From NCBI RefSeq assembly GCF_004792695.1, contig NZ_SRXU01000002.1:434001-498000 (forward strand): a stretch of 64,000 bases of DNA, written 5' to 3'. Position numbers and translations under genes: made by a program. Every line of letters starts with the position of its first letter. Within the stretch, counting starts at the first letter, position 1. Under the pieces are notes generated by a model. That model ran no database searches, was not told the DNA's origin, and saw nothing but the letters and a program-made list of their open reading frames with translations. Source of the stretch: Sphingomonas naasensis. Its GTDB lineage: Bacteria > Pseudomonadota > Alphaproteobacteria > Sphingomonadales > Sphingomonadaceae. Positions 47,507-57,243 of this stretch are shown one piece after another.

Positions 47507-47941
47507 ATGCACAGCCAAATTCTCGCGCCAGTCGTGGCGCTGATCGCCTGGTCGCTGGTCATGCTCGTCTGGATGATGCTGACTCGCCTGCCCGCGATGC
47601 GCGCGGCGGGCGTCGACCTCACCAAGCTGACCGGCACCAAGGCCAGCGATGCCGACAGGGTGCTGCCGCCGCAGGTGCAGTGGAAGGCGCATAACTACAT
47701 CCATCTGATGGAGCAGCCGACGCTGTTCTACGCGATCTGCTTCGCGCTAGCCTTGCTCGGCCAGGGCGACGGGATCAACGCGTGGATCGCCTGGGCCTAT
47801 GTCGGCCTGCGCATCGTCCACAGCCTCGTCCAGGCGACGTTCAACAAGGTCGCGGTCCGCTTCGGCCTGTTCGTGCTGTCGACCCTCGCGCTGATGGCGC
47901 TGACTCTCCACGCCGGGATCGCGCTGCTGTATCAGGTCTGA
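47507..47941 (+). CDS. MAPEG family membrane protein
   Basis: A 144-aa protein with four membrane helices and the MAPEG pattern (NYIHLMEQPTLFYAICFALALLG near residue 64, YVGLRIVHSLVQATFNKVAVRFGLF). MAPEG proteins are membrane enzymes of eicosanoid and glutathione metabolism, but bacterial members are mostly uncharacterised. ATG at 47507 with GGAGGGG upstream. It converges with the amidotransferase gene with 4 bases between stops. Confidence 0.88.
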   Translation: MHSQILAPVVALIAWSLVMLVWMMLTRLPAMRAAGVDLTKLTGTKASDADRVLPPQVQWKAHNYIHLMEQPTLFYAICFALALLGQGDGINAWIAWAYVGLRIVHSLVQATFNKVAVRFGLFVLSTLALMALTLHAGIALLYQV

Positions 47942-47945
47942 GGTT

Positions 47946-49838
47946 CTAGCCGAATAGGCGCTCGAGGCTGCGTTCGAGCATCAGCAGCTGCCACAGGGTC
48001 CGGCCATGCTCGGCGCGCCCGGCCTTGTGGTCGGCGGCGAGCTTCTCGATCGCGGCCGGTTCGAACCACCCCGTCCCCGCCAGCACCCGCGCGCGCGCCA
48101 GCCCCGCGGCCTCGTCGGCGAGCGCGGTGCGGAACCACGCGCTGATCGGCGTCACGAACCCCATTTTGGGCCGATAGAGGATGTCCCTGGGCAACCACGG
48201 CTCGAGCGCCTTCTTCATCAGCCATTTGCCCTGCCCGGCCTTGATCCGCAACGAAGGCGGCAGGGTCGCGGCGAACTCGACGAGCCGATAGTCGAGCAAC
48301 GGCTCGCGCGCCTCGAGGCTCACCGCCATGCTGGTGCGGTCGACCTTGGTCAGGATGTCGCCCGGCAACCAATGCTTGATGTCGGCATATTGGGCGCGGT
48401 CGAGCGCATCGCGCGCCGGCGCCTTGCGCATCGTGTCGAGGTAGCGCTGCTCGGCGCGGTGCCCCGCCAGCGTGTGCTTCGCCGCGCTGGTGTAGAGCCG
48501 GTCGCGCAGCTCGGGGGTGGTGACGCCCACCGCCCGCGCATAGGCCGCCTCGCCGCTCTCGGCGAGCGAGAGCAGCGTCGTCTTTGCCCGGAGCGGCCGC
48601 GGCGCCCAATCGGCCTTGGGATAGAATCGCCCCAGCGTCCCGAAGACATTGGCGCGCAGCGTCTCGGGCAGCAGCCCGCGCACCCGCTCCTCGGCGGCGA
48701 AGAATTTGTAGCGCCGATAGCCGGCGAACGCCTCGTCGGCGCCGTCGCCCGACAGCGCCACGGTGACCGTCTCGCGCGCCAGCTCGCACACCCGATAGGT
48801 CGGCAGCGCCGAGGCGTCGGCAAAGGGCTCGTCGAACGCCGCGACCAGCGTGTCGATCAGCGCGAAGTCATCGGAATCGACCCTCCGCGAGCGATGCGCG
48901 GTGGCGAAGCGCTCGGCGATCGCCTTCGCATGGGCGCTCTCGTCGTGCCCGGCCTCGTCGAAGCCGATCGTGCAGGTCTTGACTGCCGCCTTGCTCGCCT
49001 CGGCCATCAGCGCGACCACCGCGCTGCTGTCGACCCCGCCCGACAGGAACGCGCCGAGCGGCACATCGGCGATCATCCGCGCACGCACCGCCTCGCGCAT
49101 ATGCGCGATGAGCTCGGCCTCGAGATCGCGCAGCTTGCCGGTCGCCCGCTTCGAGAAGTCGACATCCCACCAGCGCACCGGCTGGGGGATGCGCTTGCCG
49201 CGCTGAAGCAGCAGATAATGGCCTGCCGGCAGCTTCTTCACGCCAACGAGCAGCGAGGCGTCGTCGGGCACATAGCCGAGCCCGAGATAGTCCTCGACCG
49301 CGCGGAAATCGGGCCGCCGCCGGAACAGCGGATGCGCAAGCAATCCCTTGATCTCGGAGGCGAACGCCACCGCGCCGTCGGCGAGCTTGGTATAGACGAG
49401 CGGCTTCACCCCGAACCGGTCGCGCGCGAGGAACAGGCTCTGCTTCTCCGCGTCGTAGAGCGCGAAGGCGAACATGCCGTTGAGCTTCTCGAGCATCGCC
49501 GGGCCCCATGCCTTCCAGCCGTGGAGCAGCACCTCGGTGTCGCTTTCGGTGCGGAAGCGCGCGCCCTTGGCCTCGAGCGCGGCGCGCACCTCGCGGAAAT
49601 TGTAGATCTCGCCGTTGAAGGTGACGACGACGCTCTCGTCGGGCGTCGCCATCGGCTGGACGCCGCCTTCGAGATCGATGATCGACAGCCGGCGATGGCC
49701 GAGCCCGACCCCCGGCGCGGTCCACATCCCCGCGCCGTCGGGCCCGCGATGCGCCAGCGCGTCGCGCATCTGGACGATGCGCGCGGGTTCGACGGGTTTC
49801 GCGATGGCGGGGTAATAGAGCCCCGCGATGCCGCACAT
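47946..49838 (-). CDS. XrtA-system amidotransferase (asparagine synthase-like)
   Basis: A 630-aa protein. N-terminal glutamine amidotransferase with Cys2 (MCGIAGLYYP) and NGEIYNF; C-terminal synthase domain with the PP-loop LSGGVDSSAVV. This is the asparagine-synthase type regularly found in exosortase A polysaccharide clusters, thought to amidate a sugar acid. It is the last gene of the leftward cluster, two bases past the exosortase stop. Confidence 0.92.
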   Translation of the reverse strand: MCGIAGLYYPAIAKPVEPARIVQMRDALAHRGPDGAGMWTAPGVGLGHRRLSIIDLEGGVQPMATPDESVVVTFNGEIYNFREVRAALEAKGARFRTESDTEVLLHGWKAWGPAMLEKLNGMFAFALYDAEKQSLFLARDRFGVKPLVYTKLADGAVAFASEIKGLLAHPLFRRRPDFRAVEDYLGLGYVPDDASLLVGVKKLPAGHYLLLQRGKRIPQPVRWWDVDFSKRATGKLRDLEAELIAHMREAVRARMIADVPLGAFLSGGVDSSAVVALMAEASKAAVKTCTIGFDEAGHDESAHAKAIAERFATAHRSRRVDSDDFALIDTLVAAFDEPFADASALPTYRVCELARETVTVALSGDGADEAFAGYRRYKFFAAEERVRGLLPETLRANVFGTLGRFYPKADWAPRPLRAKTTLLSLAESGEAAYARAVGVTTPELRDRLYTSAAKHTLAGHRAEQRYLDTMRKAPARDALDRAQYADIKHWLPGDILTKVDRTSMAVSLEAREPLLDYRLVEFAATLPPSLRIKAGQGKWLMKKALEPWLPRDILYRPKMGFVTPISAWFRTALADEAAGLARARVLAGTGWFEPAAIEKLAADHKAGRAEHGRTLWQLLMLERSLERLFG

Positions 49839-49840
49839 GG

Positions 49841-51379
49841 CTAGCGGCCGCCGGCGATACGGTCGGCGAAGGCGTCGACCGGGCCGAGCGCACCGAGGAA
49901 ATCCTCGATCGCCGCCGCAGCATGCGCGTCGTTGCCCTGCTCGGCCGACAGCAGCACCGCCACCGCGGCCTGATTCCCCCCCAGCAACTTGGCCTTCAGC
50001 GTTTCGAACTTCACTTGGCTGTCGCTCCCGGTCAGCTTTCCGCCGACGCGGTACCAACTAACCGTCACGCGTTCCACCCGCCCGGGACCGGTCATGCGCA
50101 GCGCGTGACCGCCCGAGAGATCGGGCAGGTCGGCGATGCGCACCCAGCGGTCATTCTCGCGGATCGCGCCGATGCCGAAGCCGACCAGTTCCCTGCCCTC
50201 GTGCTGGCTCGCATAGGCAGCCACAGCGAGGTCGACCGTACGGCCGTCGTCATCCGCGTAGCGCTGGATCAGGAAGCGATCGGCACCGGGATAGTTGGGC
50301 GTCCAGGGCGCCACCGTGCTCGCCCCGACCCGATGCCAGCCCGCGACCTCGGGCAGTTCCCCTCTCGCCGGCAGCGGCGTCGCGCGCGCAGCGATCAGGC
50401 TCGCCCAGCCGAGAAACAGGCTGGCGACGGTGAGCGCGAGCAGCACCACCACCGAAGCCTCGGCCCGCGCTTTCGGCTGCGCCTGCAACCGCGCCGGATC
50501 GAACCACGCCGCGTCGGGATCGCGGTCGAACCATTTCCAGCCGATCGTCAGCACCGCCGCCATCACCAGCGCGAAGAACACCCAGCCATAGACGATATGA
50601 TCGAAACCGGTGGCCGCCTCGACCGAGGTCCACCATGCCGCATAGATCGTCCCGAACGCGCGCAGGCCATTGGCGAGAACGGGCACGACCAGCGCCATCG
50701 CGAGGAATGCCGCGCGCCGCGTCCACGAGACGTAGCAGACATTGGCGACGAGCACTCCGAACGCGATCATCGCGATCACGAACTTGGCCCCCGAGCACGC
50801 CTCGGCGACTTCGAAATAGCCGTTCGACGTGGTGATCAGCACCCCGTCGACGCTCGCCGGCACGCCAAACAGATGGAGCAGCGGCATCACCATCGCGACG
50901 GTGATCGTCTGCAGCGGCCCCTCGAGGAAATCGCCGAAGGGCACGAGAAACGCCATATAGGCGAGCGGGAACAGCAGCGCCCGACTGACATTGGGCCCGA
51001 GCACGCTGACCACGGCGCCCTGCAGCATCAGCACCAGCCCGGCATGGCGGAACAGCGCCACCCCGGCCGCGTCGCCGAGCAGCCAGCCGAGCCCGCCCGC
51101 CGCGACCAGCGCCAGCCCCGGCCACCAGCCCTGCGGCCGCACCCGCGCGAGCCCGTGCCGCCGCTGCCAGACCAGCCAGCCGATCACCGGCGCGATGAAC
51201 AGGCAGTGGCCGAACGTGGTGTTGGTCCAGTAGATCGTCGCCAGATCGAGCGCGTCGCGGCGGAACAGCACCAGCAGCGCCAGCCAGCCGGCCGTGAGCA
51301 TCGCCGCGTGCCGCTTCCACCGCGCATCGAACCGCGCCGCGACGGCGGTGAAGTCGCTCTGGGGAACCGCGACGGTCAC
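49841..51379 (-). CDS. xrtA: Exosortase A (XrtA) fused to EpsI
   Basis: A 512-aa multi-pass membrane protein with the exosortase catalytic residues C195 (EACSGAKF), R240 (NGLRAFGT) and H261 (GFDHIVYGW). Exosortases cut and transfer PEP-CTERM proteins. From about residue 300 a periplasmic EpsI/DUF3485-like domain follows (GWASLIAARATPLP ... VSWYRVGG), a fusion seen in alphaproteobacterial XrtA. GTG start at 51379 overlaps the glycosyltransferase stop (GTGA). Confidence 0.92.
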   Translation of the reverse strand: MTVAVPQSDFTAVAARFDARWKRHAAMLTAGWLALLVLFRRDALDLATIYWTNTTFGHCLFIAPVIGWLVWQRRHGLARVRPQGWWPGLALVAAGGLGWLLGDAAGVALFRHAGLVLMLQGAVVSVLGPNVSRALLFPLAYMAFLVPFGDFLEGPLQTITVAMVMPLLHLFGVPASVDGVLITTSNGYFEVAEACSGAKFVIAMIAFGVLVANVCYVSWTRRAAFLAMALVVPVLANGLRAFGTIYAAWWTSVEAATGFDHIVYGWVFFALVMAAVLTIGWKWFDRDPDAAWFDPARLQAQPKARAEASVVVLLALTVASLFLGWASLIAARATPLPARGELPEVAGWHRVGASTVAPWTPNYPGADRFLIQRYADDDGRTVDLAVAAYASQHEGRELVGFGIGAIRENDRWVRIADLPDLSGGHALRMTGPGRVERVTVSWYRVGGKLTGSDSQVKFETLKAKLLGGNQAAVAVLLSAEQGNDAHAAAAIEDFLGALGPVDAFADRIAGGR

Positions 51380-52575
51380 GCCGCCGCCACTTGCGTCGCC
51401 GCGAGGCCGAGCAGCGCATCGAGCGGCGCCAGCCGCGCATCCCAGCCATAGCGCGCGATCACCCGCGCGCGCGCCTCGCGGCCGAGCCTCGCCGCGTGCT
51501 CGCGGTCGGAAAGCAGCGTGTTCACGGCTTCCTCGAGATCGGCCGCGGTCGCCCCGACGGCGATCGTGCCGTCATGGTCGATCCCTTCCGCCGCTGCGCT
51601 CGACGCGACCACCGGCCGCGCCATCGCCATCGCCTCGAGCACCTTGTTCTGGATCCCCCGCGCGAGCTTGAGCGGCGCCACCACCACCGCGGCCGCCGCC
51701 AGCCAGCCGCGCACATCGGCGACCTCGCCGGTGACGGTCACGCCGTCGTGGCGCGCCAACGCCTTCACCGCCTCGCCCGGATTGCGCCCGACGATCGCGA
51801 AACGCGCCTCGGGATGCGCCACGCGCACTCGCGGCAGGATCGCCTCGACGAACCAGCTCACCGCCTCGATATTGGGCCGGTAATCCATTTGTCCGGTGAA
51901 CACGATCAGCGCCTCGCCCGCTTCCACCGGCGCGAACGCCGCCGCGGGGTCGAAGAGCGCGGTGTCGATGCCGTTCTCGATCGCCTCCACGCGTTCGGCG
52001 CCGGTCGCGCCCCGGAACAGCGCCGCCTCGGCATCGCTGACGAACAGGCTCGCATCGGCACGCGCCGCCACGGCTTGCTCGAAGCCCTGCAGCAGCCCAG
52101 CCTCGCGCGCATAGAGCCAGCGCATCGCCCCCTTCGCTTCCTCGGCATAGGCGGCGAACTTGGCCGAATCCATGTCGACGAAATCCATGATCACCCGCGC
52201 GCCCGGCTCGGCGGGCAGATATTGCGCCATCTGGCTCGAGAAGACGAAGATCGTGTCGATATCCTCCCGCGCCAGCATTTCGGCGACCACGCGGCGCATC
52301 GCGGCATGGTCGAACGCAGTCAGCGACAGCGGCCGCCCCGACGCCAGTGCCTGCAGCCCCGCCACGATCTGCGGCTTCGACCGCCGCACGATCGCACGAC
52401 TTGCGGTCAGCGCCGCCAGCTCGGGCCGGTCCATGTCGCGCGCATCGTCGGCGAACGCCGCCAGATGGACCCGCCCGCGCGCCGCGAGATGCCGGAGCAT
52501 GTGAAAGCTGCGGATCTTGTCGCCACGGTCGGGCGGAAAAGGCACGCGGTGCGCGAGGAAGAGAATGTCTCCCAT
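51376..52575 (-). CDS. XrtA-system glycosyltransferase (TIGR03087 type)
   Basis: A 399-aa GT4-like glycosyltransferase. N-terminal FLAHRVPFPPDRGDKIR, and a C-terminal Rossmann domain with TGQMDYRPNIEAV, then PLKLARGIQNKVLEAMAMARPVV, the nucleotide-sugar site. It belongs to the set of glycosyltransferases tied to PEP-CTERM/XrtA clusters. Start and stop overlap its neighbours by 1 and 4 bases. Confidence 0.92.
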   Translation of the reverse strand: MGDILFLAHRVPFPPDRGDKIRSFHMLRHLAARGRVHLAAFADDARDMDRPELAALTASRAIVRRSKPQIVAGLQALASGRPLSLTAFDHAAMRRVVAEMLAREDIDTIFVFSSQMAQYLPAEPGARVIMDFVDMDSAKFAAYAEEAKGAMRWLYAREAGLLQGFEQAVAARADASLFVSDAEAALFRGATGAERVEAIENGIDTALFDPAAAFAPVEAGEALIVFTGQMDYRPNIEAVSWFVEAILPRVRVAHPEARFAIVGRNPGEAVKALARHDGVTVTGEVADVRGWLAAAAVVVAPLKLARGIQNKVLEAMAMARPVVASSAAAEGIDHDGTIAVGATAADLEEAVNTLLSDREHAARLGREARARVIARYGWDARLAPLDALLGLAATQVAAA

Positions 52576-53636
52576 CAGCCGAGCCCGCGCGCGATCCACG
52601 GGCCCAGCCGGTTCGCCGCCCAGAGCGGCAGCCGCTTCCACGCGCGCACCTGCAGGCTGTATTTCGGATCGAGCGGATTGATCTTGCGTGCCGTCGCGCC
52701 TTCGGGTGCGCGAGTGAAATAGGCGAGCGGTTCGGGCTCGAACCCCCAATTCTTCTTGAACGCCGCCGCGCCCGTCCCCGTCTTGGAGCGCCCGAAATCG
52801 AAGCGCGTGCAGCCGCGTTCGCGGGCGTGGCGCATCAGCGCGAAATACATCGCATCGTTCGCGCGCAGCGCCCGCGCCGCTTCGCCCCCGCCGCCCCAAT
52901 AGGGATAGACGGTGCCGTTCCAGTAGAGGCTGAGCACGCTCGCCACGCCCAGCCCCTGATGGCGCACGGTAAGCATGTCGGCGCCCGCGCCGAACCCGGC
53001 GAGAACTTCGGCGAACAAGGCGCGTGGAAACACCGGCGTTCCGAGGTTGCGCACCGACTCGGCATAGAGCGCGTAGTGGGCCGCAGCGTCGGTGCCGGTC
53101 TCGATCGCGAGGTCGTTGGTGAACGACCGCCGCACCTCGGCGCGCTGCTTGCGCGGGATCGCGAGCAGCTCCGCCTCGTCGTCGCCCGCGAGATCGCGCG
53201 CGAAGCCGCAATAAGTCGTCGCGTCGACCTGCCACGCCGCCCCCGGGTTCGCGCCACCGCGCAGCTCGACCGTCGGGCAGCTCAGCCGCCCCGCCAGCGC
53301 CCAGGCCGCCTTGGCAAGCGCGTCCGCAGTCGCGGGCTTGTCGGCGAGGATGCCGCCGCCGACCCCGAACCCCGCGGAAACCAGCGCGCGCCCGAACAAC
53401 GGCGAATGCACTTCGGTGAGCGGCAGCACCCCCGCGATACCGCCTGCGCCCTCGGCGACCAGATAATGGCTGTTCTGCCGGCAGCCGCGTGCCACGGCAG
53501 CGCTCCACACCGGGAGATGGAAGGGCGTAGCGCCGGGCTGTTCGAGCAACCACGCGCCGATCCGCGCGCGCTCGTTCGCGTCGCCCAGATCGGCGACGCG
53601 CAGCGCCAGCGGCCGCGCCAGCAACGGCGCGTTCAC
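52575..53636 (-). CDS. FemAB family XrtA/PEP-CTERM system-associated protein
   Basis: A 353-aa GNAT-fold protein of the FemAB/XrtA-associated type: TPFHLPVWSAAVARGCRQNSHYLVAEG near residue 40, LRANDAMYFALMRHARERGCTRFDFGRSK near residue 265. FemAB proteins transfer aminoacyl groups; here the acceptor is probably the polysaccharide or its lipid carrier. The GTG start at 53636 overlaps the deacetylase stop. Confidence 0.9.
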   Translation of the reverse strand: MNAPLLARPLALRVADLGDANERARIGAWLLEQPGATPFHLPVWSAAVARGCRQNSHYLVAEGAGGIAGVLPLTEVHSPLFGRALVSAGFGVGGGILADKPATADALAKAAWALAGRLSCPTVELRGGANPGAAWQVDATTYCGFARDLAGDDEAELLAIPRKQRAEVRRSFTNDLAIETGTDAAAHYALYAESVRNLGTPVFPRALFAEVLAGFGAGADMLTVRHQGLGVASVLSLYWNGTVYPYWGGGGEAARALRANDAMYFALMRHARERGCTRFDFGRSKTGTGAAAFKKNWGFEPEPLAYFTRAPEGATARKINPLDPKYSLQVRAWKRLPLWAANRLGPWIARGLG

Positions 53637-54475
53637 TGCAGCCGCTCCGCCTCGCGCGCGGCGATCGTGTCGATCCGACCCCATGCATGCGTATCGATCA
53701 GCTTCGCGAGCTTGCCAGCCATCGCGCCGAGCCGGGCATAGTGCCTGAGCTTCGACTTGAGCGGGGCGTTGGCAACGCGCGGCTGACCGGGATCGACCTC
53801 CCACGGATGGAAATAGAAGATCGCCGGCGTCGCGCCCGCATTGGCCGTCCGCACCGCACGATCGGTCACGCCGTTGGGCAAAAGACGGAAAAAGCCACCG
53901 CCGGCGGTGATCTCGCGCCCGAACACGGTCGCGATGGTGACGGGCAACTCGATCAGGCCGGCATCCGCGACGGGGCGGAACGGACCGCGCGGCGCCTCGG
54001 GCCAGCCATAATGATCATGTCGGATCGGCGCGATGCTCGACGAATAGAGATAGCCCGCCTCGGCGAGTTCGGCATGCGCCCAGGGGGTGCGCGCGTCGAT
54101 CGAGAAGCTCGGCGCGCGATAGCCGATCACTTCGGTCCCGCTCGCATCCTCGAGCGCCGCGCGCGCGTCGGCAAGGTCGGCACGGAATTGCGCCGCGTCC
54201 ATCGTGAAGACGCGCTGATGCGCCCAGCCATGGCTGGCGACTTCGTGCCCGGCGTCGGCGATGCGGCGGATCAGCGCCGGATAGCGCTTCGCCACCCAGC
54301 CGAGCGTGAAGAAAGTGGCCTTGACCTCCGCCGCGCCGAACAGGGCGAGCACGCGATCGGTGTTCGCCTCGACGCGATGCTCGAGCCGGTCCCAGTCGTC
54401 GCGCGCGATCGTCTTCTCGAACGCACCGACCTGAAACCAGTCCTCGACATCAACCGAGAGCCCGTTGGTCAGCAT
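53633..54475 (-). CDS. XrtA-system polysaccharide deacetylase
   Basis: A 280-aa NodB-type deacetylase with a DUF3473-like C-terminus. Metal-binding residues are seen in LSVDVEDWF (Asp near residue 9) and ASHGWAHQRV (two His near residue 82); GYRAPSFSID is the third motif. It removes acyl groups from hexosamines in the nascent polysaccharide. The ATG at 54475 follows the ATPase gene by 4 bases. Confidence 0.92.
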   Translation of the reverse strand: MLTNGLSVDVEDWFQVGAFEKTIARDDWDRLEHRVEANTDRVLALFGAAEVKATFFTLGWVAKRYPALIRRIADAGHEVASHGWAHQRVFTMDAAQFRADLADARAALEDASGTEVIGYRAPSFSIDARTPWAHAELAEAGYLYSSSIAPIRHDHYGWPEAPRGPFRPVADAGLIELPVTIATVFGREITAGGGFFRLLPNGVTDRAVRTANAGATPAIFYFHPWEVDPGQPRVANAPLKSKLRHYARLGAMAGKLAKLIDTHAWGRIDTIAAREAERLQ

Positions 54476-54479
54476 GCGC

Positions 54480-55628
54480 TCAGGCAGCCGCGTGCCCGCG
54501 CAGGCTCGACAGGTCCGGCCGACGCTCGCCGTCGCCGCTCTCGACCCAGTCGACGAGCAGGGTCAGCACGCGGCGCAGCGCCGCATCCTGTTCCTGGATC
54601 TGCTTCTCGAGCGCGGCGATGCGGAGATCGATCATGGGGTCGGCGACCGGCACCGGGGCCGGTGCGGGTGCGGGTGCGGGAACTTCCGCCTCCGCGATCA
54701 GCGGGCGCGCCTTGCCCGGATCCGACGACGTCGGGATGCCCATCGCCAGCGGCGCGATGTCGCGCAGCTCGAGCGGCTCGACGAACGCATCGTTGCGCTT
54801 CGCTGCCGGGGCGCCCGCGGAGTCATTGTCGAGATCGGCGATCACCGCCGCCACTTCGGGCGCGCCGAAGGTATCGAGCTGCTCGATCGCGCCGAACAGG
54901 AGCACGCGGCCAGCGAGCTGGTTGACGCGGCGCGGGATGCCGCCCGACCAACGGTGCATCGCCGCCAGCGCGTCGTTGGTGAAGCGCGGCTTGCCGCGCC
55001 AGCCGACGCACGACAGGCGGTGGAGCAGATAGGGCTCGACTTCGGCCGGATCCATCGGGGCGAGATGGTGCATCGCGATCACGCGCTGACGCAACTGCTC
55101 GAGCGTGCCGTCCTGCAGGGTCAGCCGGAACTCGGGCTGGCCGAGCAGGAAGATCTGGAGCAGCGGATAGCCGCCGGCCTGGAAGTTGGAGAGCATGCGC
55201 AGCTCTTCGAGGCTTTCGGCGGGCAGCGCCTGCGCCTCGTCGATGATCAGCAGCGTGCGGCGCCCGTCGCGCGCGACCGCGTGCAGGCCATGCTCGATCG
55301 CGGCGAGCATCGCCGCCTTGCTCGCGCCGGTCGCGTCGATCTCGAGCCCCGCGCACACGGTCTGGAGCAGATCTTCGGGGCGCAGCTGGGTCGAGACGAT
55401 CTTGATGACGTTGAGGCGCTGCTCGTCGATCTCGCCGAGCAGATGCCCCATCAGCGTGGTCTTGCCCACGCCCGGATCGCCGGTGATCACCACGAAGCCT
55501 TCGCCCTGGCTCAGCCCATAGCCGAGATAGGCCATCGCCTTGCGATGCGTCGCGGTATCGAACCAGAAGCGCGGATCCGGCGTCAGCTGGAAGGGCCGCC
55601 CGCTCAATCCATAATGGTCGTCGTACAT
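54480..55628 (-). CDS. XrtA-system-associated ATPase (ExeA-like AAA)
   Basis: A 382-aa AAA ATPase: N-terminal YDDHYGLSGRPFQLTPDP, Walker A GDPGVGKTTL near residue 50, Walker B LLIIDEAQAL near residue 127, then a Pro/Ala linker and a short coiled C-terminus. It resembles ExeA and the PEP-CTERM/XrtA-linked ATPases that probably power assembly of the secretion or sorting apparatus. Confidence 0.92.
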   Translation of the reverse strand: MYDDHYGLSGRPFQLTPDPRFWFDTATHRKAMAYLGYGLSQGEGFVVITGDPGVGKTTLMGHLLGEIDEQRLNVIKIVSTQLRPEDLLQTVCAGLEIDATGASKAAMLAAIEHGLHAVARDGRRTLLIIDEAQALPAESLEELRMLSNFQAGGYPLLQIFLLGQPEFRLTLQDGTLEQLRQRVIAMHHLAPMDPAEVEPYLLHRLSCVGWRGKPRFTNDALAAMHRWSGGIPRRVNQLAGRVLLFGAIEQLDTFGAPEVAAVIADLDNDSAGAPAAKRNDAFVEPLELRDIAPLAMGIPTSSDPGKARPLIAEAEVPAPAPAPAPVPVADPMIDLRIAALEKQIQEQDAALRRVLTLLVDWVESGDGERRPDLSSLRGHAAA

Positions 55629-55641
55629 CTGCCTCAGTCCC

Positions 55642-57243
55642 TCAGAACCCGTAGCGGAGACCCACCAATGCCTGCGCCTGCGCGGAAGCATTGTTGTCGC
55701 CTTCCCTGTCGAAACCGAACAGCCCGAGCGACGCGGTCGCGCCGAGCGGTCCGAATGTGTGCGTATATGCCGTGTTCGCGCCCCAGCCCAGGATGCCCTG
55801 CGCATTGGCGAGGTCGGTATCGTAGTAGCTGCCGAACACGCTGGTGCTGACCGAGCCGTTGCGGCCGACATCACCCGAGGCGAACAGCTGCGCGTAGATG
55901 CTCTCGTCCGACGTGCCGTCGATGCTCACCCCGCCCACGCTCTGCGGCGCGAGGAAGGTGCGCCGCGCATAGCCGCCGCCGATGCCGATCCGCGTGCTGC
56001 CGCGATTGAGCACCGCGATGCCGGTTACGCCGCGGGCGCGATAGGCCGAGGTGACCGTCGAAGCGAACACCTGGTTGAGGCAGCCGCCTGCCGCGGCGCC
56101 GTTGGTGCCGAAGATGCAGCCGCCGAACTGGTTACCGAACGGATCGGTGGTGGTCACGAACGCAGTCGGCAGCCGGGTCAGCTGGCCGTTGAGCTCCTGC
56201 CCGAAGGTCTCGACGCTGTCGTACACGCCGATCTGCACGCCGCTGCCCGGGCCGATCTGATAGCTCGCCGATCCGGTGTAGCTCATCGAGCCATAGCGCC
56301 GGCCGACGCGCGCCTCGAGGAAGGTGCGGCGGCTCGGGCGCCAGATCACGCCCGCGTCCCAGAAAGTGCCGTCGAAATCATAGGCAATGCGGCGCGGCGA
56401 GGCCGGATCGGTCACGAAGCGCCCGTTGCGGTCGATCACCGGCGCGCCGCCGCTGATCAGCGCGTCGCGCTGGCTGACTTCGATCTTCTCGTAGCCGACG
56501 CCCGCCGTGAGCGCGACGCCGCGCCCGACCGGCAGCACCACGTCGCCGCGCGCGTATTTGCCTTCGAAACGCTGGTCGAGCTGCCCGGCATCCTCGCGGG
56601 TGTAGGAACCGCTCGCAGTGACGCCGACCGGCAGCACCGTCCCCGACTTCACCCCGACGCTGGCAGTCGCGACATGAACCTTCGAATCGTCGTAACGATC
56701 GAGCGGCGGCTGGCCCGCGGGAACGCCGGTGCCGCCATTGGGTGCCTCGACCTTGGTATAGCCGAAGCGATAGGCGGCGTTGGCGAACGCCGGGCCGATA
56801 TGCGTGGCGAGGCTCGGCCCGACATAGCCGGCGAACACTTGGCTACTGTTGCCGACATTGCCCTGCGAGGTCGCGAACGCGTCGCCGCGGATATCCGCGC
56901 GGCCGCGCGCGGCGATCGCGCCAGCCTCGATCGTCAGTTCGGGAGTGATCTTGGCGCGTGCCTGGGCGAGGCCGCTGTGCATCGAATCGTCCGCCAGATC
57001 CTTGTCGTAGGAGAAGCGGTGCTCGTACTGGTAGCTGACCTGCACCTCGACACGGCGGCTGGTCACCTGCGCGTCGATGCCGGCGCCGACCGTCGAATAG
57101 GTCAGCACGTCGCCGCCCCGGTTGAGATCCGAGACGAGCACCTGGCTCGCCTCGATATAAGGCGTCACGCGCGTCCGCTGCGCCTGTGCCGGCGCGGCGG
57201 CGCAGAGCAGCGCGACCCCCGCGGTGATGACAAGCCGGGTCAC
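55642..57243 (-). CDS. XrtA-system outer-membrane protein (TIGR03016 type)
   Basis: A 533-aa beta-barrel-like protein. Signal peptide (LVITAGVALLCAAAPAQA), then many alternating strand segments rich in Gly, Tyr and Arg, and a final Phe (LVGLRYGF), as for outer-membrane proteins. This is the TIGR03016-type protein in XrtA clusters and probably forms or supports the export channel. GTG start overlaps the kinase stop (GTGA). Confidence 0.9.
   Translation of the reverse strand: MTRLVITAGVALLCAAAPAQAQRTRVTPYIEASQVLVSDLNRGGDVLTYSTVGAGIDAQVTSRRVEVQVSYQYEHRFSYDKDLADDSMHSGLAQARAKITPELTIEAGAIAARGRADIRGDAFATSQGNVGNSSQVFAGYVGPSLATHIGPAFANAAYRFGYTKVEAPNGGTGVPAGQPPLDRYDDSKVHVATASVGVKSGTVLPVGVTASGSYTREDAGQLDQRFEGKYARGDVVLPVGRGVALTAGVGYEKIEVSQRDALISGGAPVIDRNGRFVTDPASPRRIAYDFDGTFWDAGVIWRPSRRTFLEARVGRRYGSMSYTGSASYQIGPGSGVQIGVYDSVETFGQELNGQLTRLPTAFVTTTDPFGNQFGGCIFGTNGAAAGGCLNQVFASTVTSAYRARGVTGIAVLNRGSTRIGIGGGYARRTFLAPQSVGGVSIDGTSDESIYAQLFASGDVGRNGSVSTSVFGSYYDTDLANAQGILGWGANTAYTHTFGPLGATASLGLFGFDREGDNNASAQAQALVGLRYGF

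Noticed and set aside
48006..49844. 612-aa plus-strand ORF
   Set aside because: Lies opposite the amidotransferase gene and shows no domain of its own.
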